From positions 558,001 to 622,000 of the forward strand of contig JAFLKK010000004.1 of NCBI GenBank assembly GCA_019163375.1: a stretch of DNA of 64,000 nt, in the 5' to 3' direction. The translations under genes and the position numbers were made by a program. The stretch comes from Paludibacter sp. (GTDB taxonomy: Bacteria; Bacteroidota; Bacteroidia; Bacteroidales; Paludibacteraceae). Below the pieces are notes generated by a model, which did not search any database, was not told the DNA's origin, and saw nothing but the letters and a program-made list of their open reading frames with translations. Shown piece after piece: positions 1 through 9,532 of the stretch. How positions within the stretch are numbered: position 1 is the first letter of the stretch; the number at the start of each line of letters is the position of its first letter.

Positions 1-1624
1 TGGCAGTGATATAATCAACTAGACTCAATACCAGTTCATTGAACAGACGTGTTTCTATCGACAGAATTTTTTCCTCGGCTCCGAGAATCTTTTCTTCGTA
101 AATTTTTAATTCTTCCGTGATATAGCGCTCGGCATTTACCAACGTTTGTTTGCGAATCCATGTTTCGGGCACTTTGTCTTTGTGCATATTGCGCACTTCG
201 ATATAATAACCGAACACATTGTTGAAGCTGATCTTTAAGCTTGGAATGCCAGTGGCAGCACTTTCGCGTTCTTGTATTTTTTGAAGAAAATCCTTTCCTG
301 AAAAAGCCAGTTCGCGCAGTTCGTCCAAATCGGCATCAACGCCCGCCTTGATAACACTTCCACGATGAATAAAATTAGGAGGATCGTTATTTATCTCAGC
401 ATCTATCTTTTTTGAAATGACGGCACAGGCATTTAGCTGGTCGGCAATTTTACGCAACGTCTCATTGTCAGACTGAGAACCGGCCTGTTTGATAGGCTCA
501 ATGGCTTGAAGTGCTATTTTAAGTTGCACTACTTCACGCGGATTGATACGACCAACGGCTACTTTGGAGATGATACGTTCCAAATCGCCAATCAGATTTA
601 CATTTTGTTCGAGTAGTAATTTCAGATCGGGATTTTTGAAGAAATGCTCCACCACACTCAAGCGTTCATTGATAGGTTTGACATCTTTCAATGGAAAAGC
701 CACCCACCGTTTCAGCATGCGGGCTCCCATTGGGCTGATGGTTTTGTCAATTACATCCAACAACGTGCGGCCGCCTTCGTTAATTGTTCCGTACAACTCC
801 AGGTTACGAACGGTAAATCTATCCAACCAAACATAGCGTTCTTCTTCAATACGAGAAAGTTGTGTGATATGCCCGGTTTGTTGGTGATGCGTTAAGTCGA
901 GATAGTGAAGAATAGCACCGGCTGCTACAACAGCATTGGGCAAATTATCGACCCCAAATCCTTTCAGATTTTTAGTCTCAAAATGTTTCAACAATCGTTC
1001 GTTGGCGGAGTCGGGTGTGAAAGCCCAGTCTTCGAGTGCGTAGGTAAAGAATTTCGTTCCAAAGTTAGCTTCAAAATCCTTCCGTTTAGAGCGGTCGAAA
1101 AGAACCTCTTTGGGTCCGAAACTATTCAGTAGCTTGTCAATGTATTCGGCGGTTCCTTCGGCAACCAGAAATTCGCCGGTGGAAATATCTAAAAATGACA
1201 CACCAACACGATTTTTATTCAGATAAACGCTGGCAAGGAAATTATTTTCTTTGTGGTTGAGGGTGGTGTCGCTGTACGAAACCCCGGGAGTCACCAACTC
1301 GGTTACGCCACGTTTTACAATTTTCTTTGTAAGCTTAGGGTCTTCAAGTTGGTCGCAAATGGCCACGCGTAAACCTGCGCGCACCAGTTTTGGCAAGTAA
1401 GTATCGAGTGCATGGTGTGGGAAGCCGGCCAGTTCGATCGTTTTTCCGGATCCGTTTGCACGTTTAGTGAGTGTAATTCCAAGTACCTGCGAAGCTTTGA
1501 TGGCATCGGCAGAGAAGGTTTCGTAAAAATCACCGCAACGAAAAAGCAGAATCGCATCCGGATGCATCGCTTTAATTTCGTTGAACTGCTTCATCATCGG
1601 TGTTTCCACTATTTCATTTGCCAT
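1..1624 (-). CDS. mutS: DNA mismatch repair protein MutS (N-terminal part, runs off left edge)
   Basis: MutS recognises mismatches and short loops in DNA and starts mismatch repair. About 541 codons are visible, read from an ATG at 1622-1624. The mismatch-reading motif GDFYE is present, with Phe33 and Glu35 as the wedge and contact residues. It is followed by the connector, core and lever regions typical of MutS. The ATPase domain with its Walker motifs lies beyond the window. The reading frame is open throughout with no frameshift. The gene is separated by 155 bp from the glycosyltransferase on the same strand; nothing shows they share a transcript. Confidence 0.95.
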   Translation of the reverse strand, partial: MANEIVETPMMKQFNEIKAMHPDAILLFRCGDFYETFSADAIKASQVLGITLTKRANGSGKTIELAGFPHHALDTYLPKLVRAGLRVAICDQLEDPKLTKKIVKRGVTELVTPGVSYSDTTLNHKENNFLASVYLNKNRVGVSFLDISTGEFLVAEGTAEYIDKLLNSFGPKEVLFDRSKRKDFEANFGTKFFTYALEDWAFTPDSANERLLKHFETKNLKGFGVDNLPNAVVAAGAILHYLDLTHHQQTGHITQLSRIEEERYVWLDRFTVRNLELYGTINEGGRTLLDVIDKTISPMGARMLKRWVAFPLKDVKPINERLSVVEHFFKNPDLKLLLEQNVNLIGDLERIISKVAVGRINPREVVQLKIALQAIEPIKQAGSQSDNETLRKIADQLNACAVISKKIDAEINNDPPNFIHRGSVIKAGVDADLDELRELAFSGKDFLQKIQERESAATGIPSLKISFNNVFGYYIEVRNMHKDKVPETWIRKQTLVNAERYITEELKIYEEKILGAEEKILSIETRLFNELVLSLVDYITA

Positions 1625-1779
1625 AATATATAAAGAATCCCTAACCGCTAAAAGGGCAATTAGGTTAGTTTTGTATCGTAAATTTTAAAAATGTAATTCT
1701 CTTTTGATCACCTCCGAAAACAAGACAGTATTTCAAAAAAATGCACACCATTCTTGTTCTGCTTTCGGGGTTTATAGGT

Positions 1780-2904
1780 TTATTTAAACAAACTGTCAAT
1801 TGCTTCGGTCATATGCGACCATGTGAATTTTTGTTTTTCTATTTTGATGTTTTCAATCATTATTTCTGCTCTGTTGTTGGTGTAAAAGTCAACAAGAGCG
1901 TCTGCAATATTTTTTGGCTCTACTTCTACCACGTACCCTACTTTTTTATCGGGAACGGTGGCGGCTAATCCTCCAACATTTGTTACCAGCATCGGTTTTT
2001 CGAAATGATACGCAATTTGGCTTACACCACTTTGAGTGGCGCTACGATAGGGTTGAGCAATTAAATCGGCCACGCTGAAATAGTTGCGAACCTCACTGTC
2101 GGGAATAAATCCGGTGCGTAATTCAACCAATCCTTCCAGTTTCAGATCAATGATTTGTTCCAGATAGGGTTGTGGATTTTCATAAAATTCACCGGCCACA
2201 ATTAATCTAACAGGAAACGCGCGTAATCGTTCATCGGCAAACGCTTCAATTAATAAATCCAGCCCTTTGTAGTAACGAATAAAACCAAAAAAGAGGATAT
2301 ATGGTTTTTGCTCGTACAGTCCCAACTTCATGGCTGCTTCTTTTTTTGTCAGACTCTCGCCGTAGTGGTCGTAGATAGGGTGGGGCGAAACAGCTTTGGG
2401 TTTGTTTTTTTTATCAAAACTGTTGATGTCGGCAACTACCGAGTCGGCCATGGCCACAAAGCCATCCATAGCAGATACAAAATACTTCGGAAATAGTTTG
2501 TCTAAAATGGTAGGTTCGTGAGGAATCATATTGTGAATAAGCCCAATCATTTTCGTTTTTGGTGAGCGGGCGTAGCGAGCGATAGTACCAAAACATGGAG
2601 CCATGAACGCCATCCAGTAACAGAAAATAACTTTGTCAGGCGCTTTTGCCTTGATTTGCAATCCTACTTTACGCCAGTTGAGAGGGCTCACAGAATTAAT
2701 AGCCCGCGTAATCTTCAAGTCCTTTGGGGTTAGTTCCTGAGAATATTGCGTATTCCCGGGAAATAAGAACGCAGGATATTGCAGTTTAAACGTCAGAATT
2801 TCCACCTCATGTCCTTGCTTTACATATTCGCGAGCCAAGCGTTCGTTATAAGCCGCCAATCCACCACGATATGGGAAAGCAGTACCAACAATTATAATTT
2901 TCAT
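1780..2904 (-). CDS. Glycosyltransferase family 4 protein
   Basis: 374 aa, cytoplasmic or membrane-associated sugar transferase of GT-B fold. The N-terminus (MKIIIVGTAFPYRGGLAAYN) is the glycine-rich acceptor side of a Rossmann domain. The C-terminal half holds the donor-binding segment LFFGFIRYYKGLDLLIEAF, followed by ADLIAQPYRSATQSG and a KPMLVTNVGG stretch, the usual GT4 series. Sugar and acceptor cannot be told. It stands alone rather than in a polysaccharide cluster. ATG at 2902-2904; a TAnnTTTG-like box lies 127 bp upstream. Confidence 0.85.
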   Translation of the reverse strand: MKIIIVGTAFPYRGGLAAYNERLAREYVKQGHEVEILTFKLQYPAFLFPGNTQYSQELTPKDLKITRAINSVSPLNWRKVGLQIKAKAPDKVIFCYWMAFMAPCFGTIARYARSPKTKMIGLIHNMIPHEPTILDKLFPKYFVSAMDGFVAMADSVVADINSFDKKNKPKAVSPHPIYDHYGESLTKKEAAMKLGLYEQKPYILFFGFIRYYKGLDLLIEAFADERLRAFPVRLIVAGEFYENPQPYLEQIIDLKLEGLVELRTGFIPDSEVRNYFSVADLIAQPYRSATQSGVSQIAYHFEKPMLVTNVGGLAATVPDKKVGYVVEVEPKNIADALVDFYTNNRAEIMIENIKIEKQKFTWSHMTEAIDSLFK

Positions 2905-3030
2905 ACTATAAATATTTTTGGATTACTATTAACAATACGCTAAAGAGACACAAATTTTCAAATTACATTCGGTTTTACTCGTAATTTAAGCCTCAAAACA
3001 ATAAAACTCGTACGAATTTCATATTGTTTG

Positions 3031-3038
3031 CAAAAGTA
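3031..3038 (-). promoter_or_regulatory. Possible -7 promoter box for the glycosyltransferase gene
   Basis: On the minus strand this reads TACTTTTG, which fits the Bacteroidetes -7 consensus TAnnTTTG. No clear TTG box is seen at the expected distance upstream, so the assignment rests on one element only. Confidence 0.3.
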
Positions 3039-3159
3039 CAAAATAATTTTTGGGGGTTGCCGTATAAATCGACTATTTTTTTGAAGTAAAAGTAAAAAAC
3101 AGAGCCGGCAATGTTCTTAAAAAATAATTATAGAGTAGGTTGTTCCTTCATTATTAGTG

Positions 3160-3762
3160 CTACAAACTGCAAAAGAAAGTCACAAAAAACGGTACGGAGA
3201 GATCCATGACAAGACCGTGGTAAATGGAAAGGATGCTGTAGTCCTTTCCCGAATTTCGTACGATGACAGGGAACGTGGTATCCATAGTGGTAGCACCTCC
3301 TGCCGAAATAGGCGAAAGTTTACCAAAGTACTTCACCATCCACGGCGCTAAAAGTAAGGTTATTACTTCGCGGAAAATATTGGATAGCAAAGCAATGGTG
3401 CCCAGCTCAACGCCTTTGTATTGGGTAATCAGAATGCTCGAAAGTGAATAATATCCGAAGCCTGCCCCAACCGATAAACAATCCGTCATGCTGCGGTTTT
3501 TCAGAAAAAAGCTCACTGCCACAACGCCCAGAAATGTTCCGGCTACAGTCATTAGTGGCAGGAAGATGAATCGGGGATTCAAGCTGCGAAATTGTCTTAA
3601 AGAATTCGGGTCGTTGCCAATGCTGATGCCTACCGCAAACATGAGGGCGCAAAGCACATAGAAACTGAAATTCAGGTGCAGTATTTCGGCAGGTAACCAA
3701 CGGAAGATGCCCAGCAGCAAGCCTGTGGCAAAAAACGAAAGTATAATCAGGCTCCCTTTCAT
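3160..3762 (-). CDS. LysO family lysine exporter, C-terminal (large) part
   Basis: 200 aa, very hydrophobic, with about six membrane segments. It matches the C-terminal part of LysO (DUF340), an inner-membrane exporter of lysine known from Escherichia coli. Its start codon overlaps the stop of the preceding small gene in an ATGA arrangement, which suggests translational coupling. Together the two chains (91 + 200 aa) make up about the length of one LysO, so the transporter is probably assembled from two polypeptides. Substrate is inferred from the family only. Confidence 0.8.
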   Translation of the reverse strand: MKGSLIILSFFATGLLLGIFRWLPAEILHLNFSFYVLCALMFAVGISIGNDPNSLRQFRSLNPRFIFLPLMTVAGTFLGVVAVSFFLKNRSMTDCLSVGAGFGYYSLSSILITQYKGVELGTIALLSNIFREVITLLLAPWMVKYFGKLSPISAGGATTMDTTFPVIVRNSGKDYSILSIYHGLVMDLSVPFFVTFFCSL

Positions 3763-4034
3763 GCTTTAACTGTTTTATTACGAACGGCCAACCATAATAT
3801 CCATGCAAAAACAACACTACCCAATGTTGCGCCACCGGCCAACAGAAACGCTTCGAAACCTAGTTTCCCAAATTGACGCACAATGGTTTCGTTGGCACCC
3901 ACTTCCAACCCGAGTAAAAACAATAACAACCAAATGAGTGTTGTAATTACCCAATGAATGAAACGGATTTTTTTATTTCGCAGCAGATAGCCAATGGCAA
4001 TTCCTGCAAACATAAATGATAGTACTGTGAACAT
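3759..4034 (-). CDS. LysO family transporter, N-terminal (small) part
   Basis: 91 aa with three predicted membrane helices. The FLLGLEVGANETIVRQFGKL stretch resembles the start of LysO (DUF340) exporters. It is the upstream partner of the 200-aa gene and ends inside that gene's start codon (4-bp overlap). A split LysO gene is, as I recall, common in Bacteroidales, so this is unlikely to be a fresh frameshift. The start is the ATG at 4032-4034. Confidence 0.78.
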   Translation of the reverse strand: MFTVLSFMFAGIAIGYLLRNKKIRFIHWVITTLIWLLLFLLGLEVGANETIVRQFGKLGFEAFLLAGGATLGSVVFAWILWLAVRNKTVKA

Positions 4035-4078
4035 GATTTTATGGGAGAATACGGATAAAAATTCATTTTTTGAGGCTA

Positions 4079-4086
4079 CAAAGATA
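4079..4086 (-). promoter_or_regulatory. -7 promoter box (TATCTTTG) for the LysO gene pair
   Basis: The minus strand reads TATCTTTG, an exact TAnnTTTG match, 44 bp before the small LysO gene. It faces away from the gpmI box about 100 bp further on, so this intergenic region would carry divergent promoters. No TTG box with good spacing is apparent. Confidence 0.45.
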
Positions 4087-4178
4087 ATCTTTCGGTTTCA
4101 AAAAACAGTATTTGTCGATTTTTGATTGATTTACTGATTTATTGATACTAACAGAATAAAAATGTGCAAAAAAAGACG

Positions 4179-4186
4179 TAATTTTG
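4179..4186 (+). promoter_or_regulatory. -7 promoter box (TAATTTTG) for gpmI
   Basis: TAATTTTG matches the Bacteroidetes TAnnTTTG box and lies 57 bp before the gpmI ATG. A matching TTG box is not obvious. Confidence 0.45.
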
Positions 4187-4243
4187 CACCTCGAAACAGC
4201 AATGTATTAGTTATCGTATAAAAATAATAAAATTCAGAATAAT

Positions 4244-5770
4244 ATGAGCAAAAAAGCATTACTTATGATTCTAGATGGCTGGGGAATTGGAAAGCCAACT
4301 CACTCAAATGTCATCTATAGCACACCAACTCCTTACATTGATTCGTTGGTTGCAAATTATCCTAATTCACAATTGTTGGCTGCAGGCGAAGATGTAGGAC
4401 TTCCTGATGGTCAGATGGGTAACTCTGAGGTAGGTCACTTAAATATTGGTGCCGGTCGTGTGGTGTATCAGGATTTGGTAAAAATCAATATTGCTTGTCG
4501 TGATAACAGCATTCTTCAAAATCCTGAAATTATCAGTGCATATTCGTATGCCCGCGATAATAAAAAGAAAATTCACTTCTTAGGGTTGGTCTCTGATGGT
4601 GGTGTCCACAGTTCGTTGGATCATTTGTTCAAATTGCTTGATATAGCTAAAGAATACGGTATTTTCGATGCATTCGTTCATTGTTTTATGGACGGTCGTG
4701 ATACCGATCCTCGTAGCGGAAAAGGGTTTATCGAACAACTGGTAGCGCATACTGCAGCAACAGATACAAAAATAGCTTCTATCGTGGGTCGTTATTATGC
4801 AATGGATCGTGACAAACGTTGGGACCGTGTAAAGAAATCGTACGATTTGTTGGTGAATGGCGTTGGCGAAACAGCTACCGACCTGGTTGCTGCCATGCAA
4901 GCGTCTTACGATGCAGGTGTAACCGATGAATTTGTAAATCCAATCGTAGCCGTTGATGCTGCAGGCAAACCATTGGCAACCATCGAAGCGGGTGATGTGG
5001 TTATTTTCTTCAACTACCGTAACGACCGTGCAAAAGAACTAACAGTTGTTCTGACGCAAACAGAAATGCCGGAAGAAGGAATGCATACCATTCCATTGGA
5101 ATATTACTGTATGACTCCTTACGACTCGAGCTACAAAGGATTGCACATTTTGTTTGATAAAGACAATGTACAAAATACCTTGGGTGAATATGTTTCTTCA
5201 TTAGGATTGAAACAATTGCGTATTGCCGAAACAGAAAAATTTGCTCACGTAACTTTCTTCTTCTCTGGTGGTCGCGAAAGTGAATTCGACGGTGAAGAAC
5301 GTATCCTGGTAGCTTCTCCAAAAGTAGCAACTTACGATCTTCAACCGGAAATGAGTGCTCCTGAAGTCGCCGATAAATTAGTGGCTGCATTGAATACAAA
5401 GAAATTTGATTTCGTGGCTCTTAATTTTGCCAACGGCGATATGGTGGGACACACCGGTATTTATGAAGCCATTCAAAAAGCGGTTACTACAGTTGATAAT
5501 TGTGTGAAACAAGTGGTGGAAGCTGCAAAAGCAAACGACTACGAAGTAATTATCATTGCCGACCACGGTAATGCCGACTTTGCAGAAAATGCCGACGGTT
5601 CGCCAAATACTGCACACTCATTGAATCCGGTTCCATTTATTTATGTGACCGAAAACAAAAATGCAAAAGTAGAAAACGGTATTTTAGCAGACGTTGCTCC
5701 TTCTATTTGTCAGATTTTAGGCATTCCACAACCTAAAGAAATGACGGGAAAAGGACTTATTAATGCATAA
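4244..5770 (+). CDS. gpmI: 2,3-bisphosphoglycerate-independent phosphoglycerate mutase
   Basis: 508 aa, the usual length for this metal-dependent glycolytic enzyme, which interconverts 3- and 2-phosphoglycerate in the cytoplasm. The N-terminus MILDGWGIG carries the first metal-binding Asp (residue 11). The nucleophile Ser61 sits in [13 protein letters not shown]. The C-terminal metal site is seen as [17 protein letters not shown] and [11 protein letters not shown]. The gene is followed by a good intrinsic terminator and has its own -7 box, so it appears monocistronic. Confidence 0.96.
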   Translation: MSKKALLMILDGWGIGKPTHSNVIYSTPTPYIDSLVANYPNSQLLAAGEDVGLPDGQMGNSEVGHLNIGAGRVVYQDLVKINIACRDNSILQNPEIISAYSYARDNKKKIHFLGLVSDGGVHSSLDHLFKLLDIAKEYGIFDAFVHCFMDGRDTDPRSGKGFIEQLVAHTAATDTKIASIVGRYYAMDRDKRWDRVKKSYDLLVNGVGETATDLVAAMQASYDAGVTDEFVNPIVAVDAAGKPLATIEAGDVVIFFNYRNDRAKELTVVLTQTEMPEEGMHTIPLEYYCMTPYDSSYKGLHILFDKDNVQNTLGEYVSSLGLKQLRIAETEKFAHVTFFFSGGRESEFDGEERILVASPKVATYDLQPEMSAPEVADKLVAALNTKKFDFVALNFANGDMVGHTGIYEAIQKAVTTVDNCVKQVVEAAKANDYEVIIIADHGNADFAENADGSPNTAHSLNPVPFIYVTENKNAKVENGILADVAPSICQILGIPQPKEMTGKGLINA

Positions 5771-5795
5771 TTATTAATGCATAATGCATAATTAA

Positions 5796-5826
5796 AACGC
5801 TGTGGAAATTTTCTACAGCGTTTTTT
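5796..5826 (+). terminator. Intrinsic terminator after gpmI
   Basis: AACGCTGT pairs with ACAGCGTT around a short loop, and the stem runs into six T residues. It stands 26 bp after the gpmI stop. Just before it are short direct repeats of TAATGCATAAT. Confidence 0.85.
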
Positions 5827-5933
5827 GTATTTGAACATCATTGCAGATACAAAATTTAGGCTAAATGTGCTAATAATCTGCACAAAACACCAAATTATGG
5901 ATTATGAATTATGAATTACAAATTGAATATAGT

Positions 5934-5941
5934 TATCTTTG
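5934..5941 (+). promoter_or_regulatory. -7 promoter box (TATCTTTG) for metH
   Basis: TATCTTTG is an exact match to TAnnTTTG and is 19 bp before the metH ATG, giving a very short leader. That leaves no room in the transcript for a cobalamin or SAM riboswitch. An upstream TTG at the normal distance is not seen. Confidence 0.45.
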
Positions 5942-5960
5942 CACCTCAAAATAATGAAGA

Positions 5961-8900
5961 ATGAAACTAAGAAATGAACTTGAACATCGCATTTTAGTCC
6001 TGGACGGAGCGATGGGAACAATGATACAACGTTATAAACTTGCCGAAGCGGATTACCGTGGTGAGCGATTTGCGCAATGGAATAGCCTTGTGAAAGGAAA
6101 TAACGATTTGTTGGTGCTGACTCAGCCCGACATTATAAAAGCAATCCATTCGGAGTACCTGGAGGCTGGAGCCGATATTATTGAAACTAATACTTTCAAC
6201 GCTCAAACCATTTCGATGGACGACTACGGCATGGGATCGCTGGTGCGCGAAATAAATCTGGCAGGTGCGCGATTGGCTCGTCAGGCTGCGGATGAATTTA
6301 CGGCAAAGAATCCGGCTAAACCGCGCTTTGTGGCCGGTGCTGTTGGGCCTACCAACAAAACCGCCTCTATGTCGCCCGACGTAAATAACCCTGCTTTTCG
6401 TGCGGTTAGTTTCGACGATTTGGTGGTGGCATACAAAGAACAAATTCTGGCATTGATTGAAGGTGGCGTTGACGCACTTTTGATTGAGACTATTTTCGAT
6501 ACATTGAATGCGAAAGCGGCTATTTTTGCTGCCGAAGAAGCCATGGCCGAGTTGGACAAACGAGTGGAGATTATGCTCTCAGCGACCGTTGCCGATAAGA
6601 GCGGACGTACGCTTTCGGGTCAAACCATTCGTGCCTTTCTGGCTTCTATCGGTCATGCTAATTTGCTGTCGATAGGACTGAATTGTTCGTTTGGCGCACA
6701 CGATTTAAAACCCTACCTGCAAGAAATTTGCGCTCATTCATCATGGTTTGTAAGTGCATATCCCAATGCAGGTTTGCCCAATCAGTTTGGCGAGTACGAT
6801 GAGTCGCCTGAAATGATGGCAGCACAGGTAAAAGAGTATTTTGATGAAAAACTGGTAAATATTATTGGTGGATGTTGTGGTACTTCACCGGCTCATATTG
6901 CTGCTTATGGTGAATTAATTGAAGGTGCAGAAGTTAGAAAAATAAAAGTACAAAGCAACAGCTTGATATTATCAGGGTTGGAGCACCTGGAAATCACCTC
7001 ACCCCTAACATTTGACCTCTCCCCTAACCCCTCTCCCGAGGAGAGGGGGACAAGACCCGGGTACTACACAACCGATGCTGAAAACTGGAAATTCTTACAG
7101 CCTATCGCCAAAGAATTACGTCATAATCAAACTGATGCTGAAGATAAACTTTGGCAGGCACTTAGACGGAATAGCACCGGTTATAAAATTAAACGTCAAC
7201 ATGTAGTTGATGGTTATATTGCAGATTTTATTTGTATTGAGAAACGAGTTATAATTGAGATTGATGGAGGAGTTCATTTATCAACAGAACAAAAAAGCAA
7301 GGATGTCGAACGTTCAAGAGTTCTAAATACTCAGGGCTGGGAAGTTATTCGCTTCACAAACGAAGAGGTGTTGGATAAAGTCTCGATAGTAGTGGAAAAA
7401 ATAAAAAATATACTAGAGAGCAAACCAACTCCACCGCGAAATTCTACTACAACCAACGTTCCCCTCTCCTCGGGAGAGGGGTTAGGGGAGAGGTCAGACT
7501 TAGAACAGCAGGCAGTGAGGTCCTTATTCGTCAACATTGGTGAACGTTGTAACGTGGCAGGATCTCGTAAATTTCTTCGTTTGATAAATGAAAAGAAATA
7601 CGAAGAAGCGTTGGGGATAGCACGTAAACAAGTAGAGGATGGCGCTCAGATTATTGACATCAATATGGATGATGCCATGTTGGAGTCGAAAGAGGAGATG
7701 GTTACTTTTCTACATTATGTGGCTTCCGAACCGGAAATTACGCGTGTGCCCATCATGATCGACTCTTCTAAGTGGGAAGTTATCGAGGCCGGACTGAAAT
7801 GTTTGCAAGGCAAGTGTGTTGTCAACTCTATCAGTTTAAAAGAGGGTGAGGATGATTTCCTTGCTAAAGCACGCAAGATTCGTGCTTATGGCGCTGCTGC
7901 TGTGGTGATGGCTTTTGATGAAAAAGGGCAGGCCGATAGTTTCGAACGCAAGACGGAGATATGTACCCGGGCTTATCATTTATTAGTCGATAAAGTTGGT
8001 TTTCCACCCCAAGACATTATTTTCGACCCTAATATTCTTGCCATTGCAACCGGTATCGAGGAGCATAATAATTATGGAGTAGACTTTTTAAACGCTACCC
8101 GTTGGATTAAGAATAACTTACCTTACGCCAAGATAAGTGGCGGTGTCAGTAATCTGTCCTTCTCGTTTAGAGGAAATGATACCGTTCGTGAAGCTATTCA
8201 CAGCGTATTCTTGTATTATGCCATCAAAGAAGGCATGGATATGGGTATCGTGAATGCAGGTATGTTACAGATTTATCAGGACATTGAACCGGAACTGTTG
8301 GAGCATGTGGAAGATGTGGTACTCAACCGCCGACCGGATGCTACTGAGCGTATGATTGTTCTAGCCGAGAAAATAAAAAATCAGGCTACAGGAGTGAAAG
8401 AAGAAGTAGCGGATGAATGGCGTTCACGCCCTTTGCAAGGCCGACTGGAATATGCATTGATAAAAGGTATCAGCGAGTTTTTGGAAGAAGATTTGGCCGA
8501 AGCCTTGAAAGTGTACGACTCTGCTATTGAGATTATCGAGAAACCGCTGATGGGTGGAATGAATATCGTAGGTGATTTATTTGGCGACGGAAAAATGTTC
8601 TTACCTCAGGTGGTAAAAACAGCACGCACCATGAAAAAGGCCGTGGCTATTCTGCAACCCGTTATTGAAGCAGAGAAAGTGCCCGGACAAAGTTCATCGG
8701 CAGGCAAATTTCTAATTGCTACCGTGAAAGGCGATGTGCACGATATTGGTAAAAACATTGTGGCCGTGGTATTGGCCTGTAATAACTTCGAAGTGATTGA
8801 CCTGGGAGTGATGACGCCAACCGAAACCATTATACGCCGAGCGATAGAAGAAAAGGTTGACATTGTAGGCCTGAGTGGTTTGATTACCCCTTCGCTGGAA

Positions 8901-9209
8901 GAAATGACCATAGTGGCTGCCGAAATGGAGAAAGCCGGACTGAAAATACCGATCCTGATTGGTGGCGCAACGACATCAAAGATACATACAGCTGTGAAAA
9001 TCGCCCCCAACTACAGTGGAGCCGTAATTCACGTAAAAGATGCATCCGTCAATACGCATGTGGTGGCGCAGTTGATGAGTGCCAAAAATCAAGTGGAGTA
9101 CAAGGCCGGAATTGCCGCAGAATACGAAGTGTTGCGTCATAAACAAACCAAAAAGCCCGATTTGATCTCGCTGGAAAATGCGAAGAAAATGAAACCGAAC
9201 TTATTCTGA
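5961..9209 (+). CDS. metH: Cobalamin-dependent methionine synthase with in-frame DUF559 nuclease insertion
   Basis: MetH moves a methyl group from methyltetrahydrofolate to homocysteine through cobalamin. The 1082-aa frame has a homocysteine module (zinc ligands Cys242, Cys305 and Cys306 in GLNCSFG and GGCCGT), a pterin module starting at [17 protein letters not shown], and cap and B12 domains with the cobalt ligand His927 in GDVHDIG. It ends soon after the B12 domain, without the AdoMet activation module found in E. coli. Residues 352-512 are foreign: a DUF559 nuclease-like domain between two palindromic peptides (PNPSPEERG and [11 protein letters not shown]), placed exactly in the linker between the homocysteine and pterin modules. 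Without it the protein would be about 921 aa. The frame is uninterrupted, so the enzyme is probably functional. Confidence 0.93.
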   Translation: MKLRNELEHRILVLDGAMGTMIQRYKLAEADYRGERFAQWNSLVKGNNDLLVLTQPDIIKAIHSEYLEAGADIIETNTFNAQTISMDDYGMGSLVREINLAGARLARQAADEFTAKNPAKPRFVAGAVGPTNKTASMSPDVNNPAFRAVSFDDLVVAYKEQILALIEGGVDALLIETIFDTLNAKAAIFAAEEAMAELDKRVEIMLSATVADKSGRTLSGQTIRAFLASIGHANLLSIGLNCSFGAHDLKPYLQEICAHSSWFVSAYPNAGLPNQFGEYDESPEMMAAQVKEYFDEKLVNIIGGCCGTSPAHIAAYGELIEGAEVRKIKVQSNSLILSGLEHLEITSPLTFDLSPNPSPEERGTRPGYYTTDAENWKFLQPIAKELRHNQTDAEDKLWQALRRNSTGYKIKRQHVVDGYIADFICIEKRVIIEIDGGVHLSTEQKSKDVERSRVLNTQGWEVIRFTNEEVLDKVSIVVEKIKNILESKPTPPRNSTTTNVPLSSGEGLGERSDLEQQAVRSLFVNIGERCNVAGSRKFLRLINEKKYEEALGIARKQVEDGAQIIDINMDDAMLESKEEMVTFLHYVASEPEITRVPIMIDSSKWEVIEAGLKCLQGKCVVNSISLKEGEDDFLAKARKIRAYGAAAVVMAFDEKGQADSFERKTEICTRAYHLLVDKVGFPPQDIIFDPNILAIATGIEEHNNYGVDFLNATRWIKNNLPYAKISGGVSNLSFSFRGNDTVREAIHSVFLYYAIKEGMDMGIVNAGMLQIYQDIEPELLEHVEDVVLNRRPDATERMIVLAEKIKNQATGVKEEVADEWRSRPLQGRLEYALIKGISEFLEEDLAEALKVYDSAIEIIEKPLMGGMNIVGDLFGDGKMFLPQVVKTARTMKKAVAILQPVIEAEKVPGQSSSAGKFLIATVKGDVHDIGKNIVAVVLACNNFEVIDLGVMTPTETIIRRAIEEKVDIVGLSGLITPSLEEMTIVAAEMEKAGLKIPILIGGATTSKIHTAVKIAPNYSGAVIHVKDASVNTHVVAQLMSAKNQVEYKAGIAAEYEVLRHKQTKKPDLISLENAKKMKPNLF
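7014..7048 (+). repeat. Left 35-bp inverted repeat of the metH element
   Basis: Starts GACCTCTCCCCTAACCCC and ends with a hairpin of CCCCTCTCC and GGAGAGGGG around a 3-nt CGA loop. It is the exact reverse complement of 7461-7495. It translates to [12 protein letters not shown] within MetH. A second partial copy, CCTCACCCCTAAC, lies just before it at 6997-7009. Confidence 0.9.
7461..7495 (-). repeat. Right 35-bp inverted repeat of the metH element
   Basis: Exact reverse complement of the left repeat. It contains the same 9-bp-stem hairpin and ends GGTTAGGGGAGAGGTC. In the MetH frame it reads [12 protein letters not shown]. Confidence 0.9.
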
Positions 9210-9233
9210 TAAGCTGTTCGGATAAAACAATAT

Positions 9234-9268
9234 AAGGCTGAGTGCACTAGATGCATTCAGCCTTTTTT
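9234..9268 (+). terminator. Intrinsic terminator after metH
   Basis: AAGGCTGA pairs with TCAGCCTT, with an inner TGCA/TGCA pairing, then six T residues. It is 24 bp after the metH stop. Confidence 0.85.
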
Positions 9269-9354
9269 GTGATACAGCAGCTCTTTAGTTATACTTAACG
9301 AGCAATTAGATTTTCTTCCCGACTGCCTTTGTCGAATAAACCTGTTTACACAAG

Positions 9355-9459
9355 TTACCGGGCAGTAGTCTAACTGTGCTATGCAGGGATGACAAGACAC
9401 CATGCAGTAACGATATTGCACCATGCAGCAACGACACCGCACCATGAAGTTTGTAAAAA
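9355..9459. repeat. Five degenerate 21-bp tandem repeat units
   Basis: Units start at 9355, 9376, 9397, 9418 and 9439. The clearest core is CACCATGCAG followed by AACGA. The period is exactly 21 bp, with the middle units most alike. The minus strand reads as a cysteine-rich heptad (CMVxxxx), which I take as a by-product of the period. The array sits between two convergent terminators, in the spacer between metH and the next gene. Confidence 0.6.
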
Positions 9460-9460
9460 T

Positions 9461-9496
9461 AAAACCGCAGTTTGCCTGAAGAGCAACTGCGGTTTT
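9461..9496 (-). terminator. Intrinsic terminator of the 263-aa protein gene
   Basis: AAAACCGCAGTT pairs with AACTGCGGTTTT. On the minus strand the stem is followed by a T-rich stretch (TTTTATTTTT). It lies 37 bp past the stop of the minus-strand gene. Confidence 0.75.
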
Positions 9497-9532
9497 AGCG
9501 TTTTTAGAAGTATAGTATAACTCCGAGCGATA

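Larger units (their letters stand above)
7014..7495 (+). mobile_element. Palindrome-bounded element encoding a DUF559 endonuclease domain, inserted in frame in metH
   Basis: 482 bp bounded by perfect 35-bp inverted repeats. The inside encodes, in the metH frame, a full DUF559 (VSR/PD-(D/E)XK-like) domain from about residue 376 to 490. Visible landmarks are [44 protein letters not shown] (Asp422, Glu433 and Asp435 as candidate metal ligands) and [14 protein letters not shown]. The insert has no methionine codon in this frame, so it can only be made as part of MetH unless a GTG or TTG start is used. Both end repeats are free of stop codons in the host frame. Mobility is inferred from the architecture and from a related cargo-free copy at 58418-58542. 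Confidence 0.75.

Noticed and set aside
5881-5960. Cobalamin or SAM riboswitch upstream of metH
   Set aside because: The -7 box lies 19 bp before the ATG, leaving no room for a riboswitch in the leader, and no B12-box sequence is seen.
7331-7537. Separate minus-strand gene in the metH insert
   Set aside because: The frame consists of the inverted repeat peptide and the reverse of the DUF559 code, with no recognisable domain.
6281-9010. Long antisense frames within metH and the ribosomal genes
   Set aside because: They lie opposite strongly coding genes in a fixed phase and have no family resemblance; shadows of codon bias.
9257-9445. 62-aa Cys-rich minus-strand frame over the small repeat
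   Set aside because: It overlaps the metH terminator and a 21-bp repeat; the Cys pattern follows from the repeat unit.
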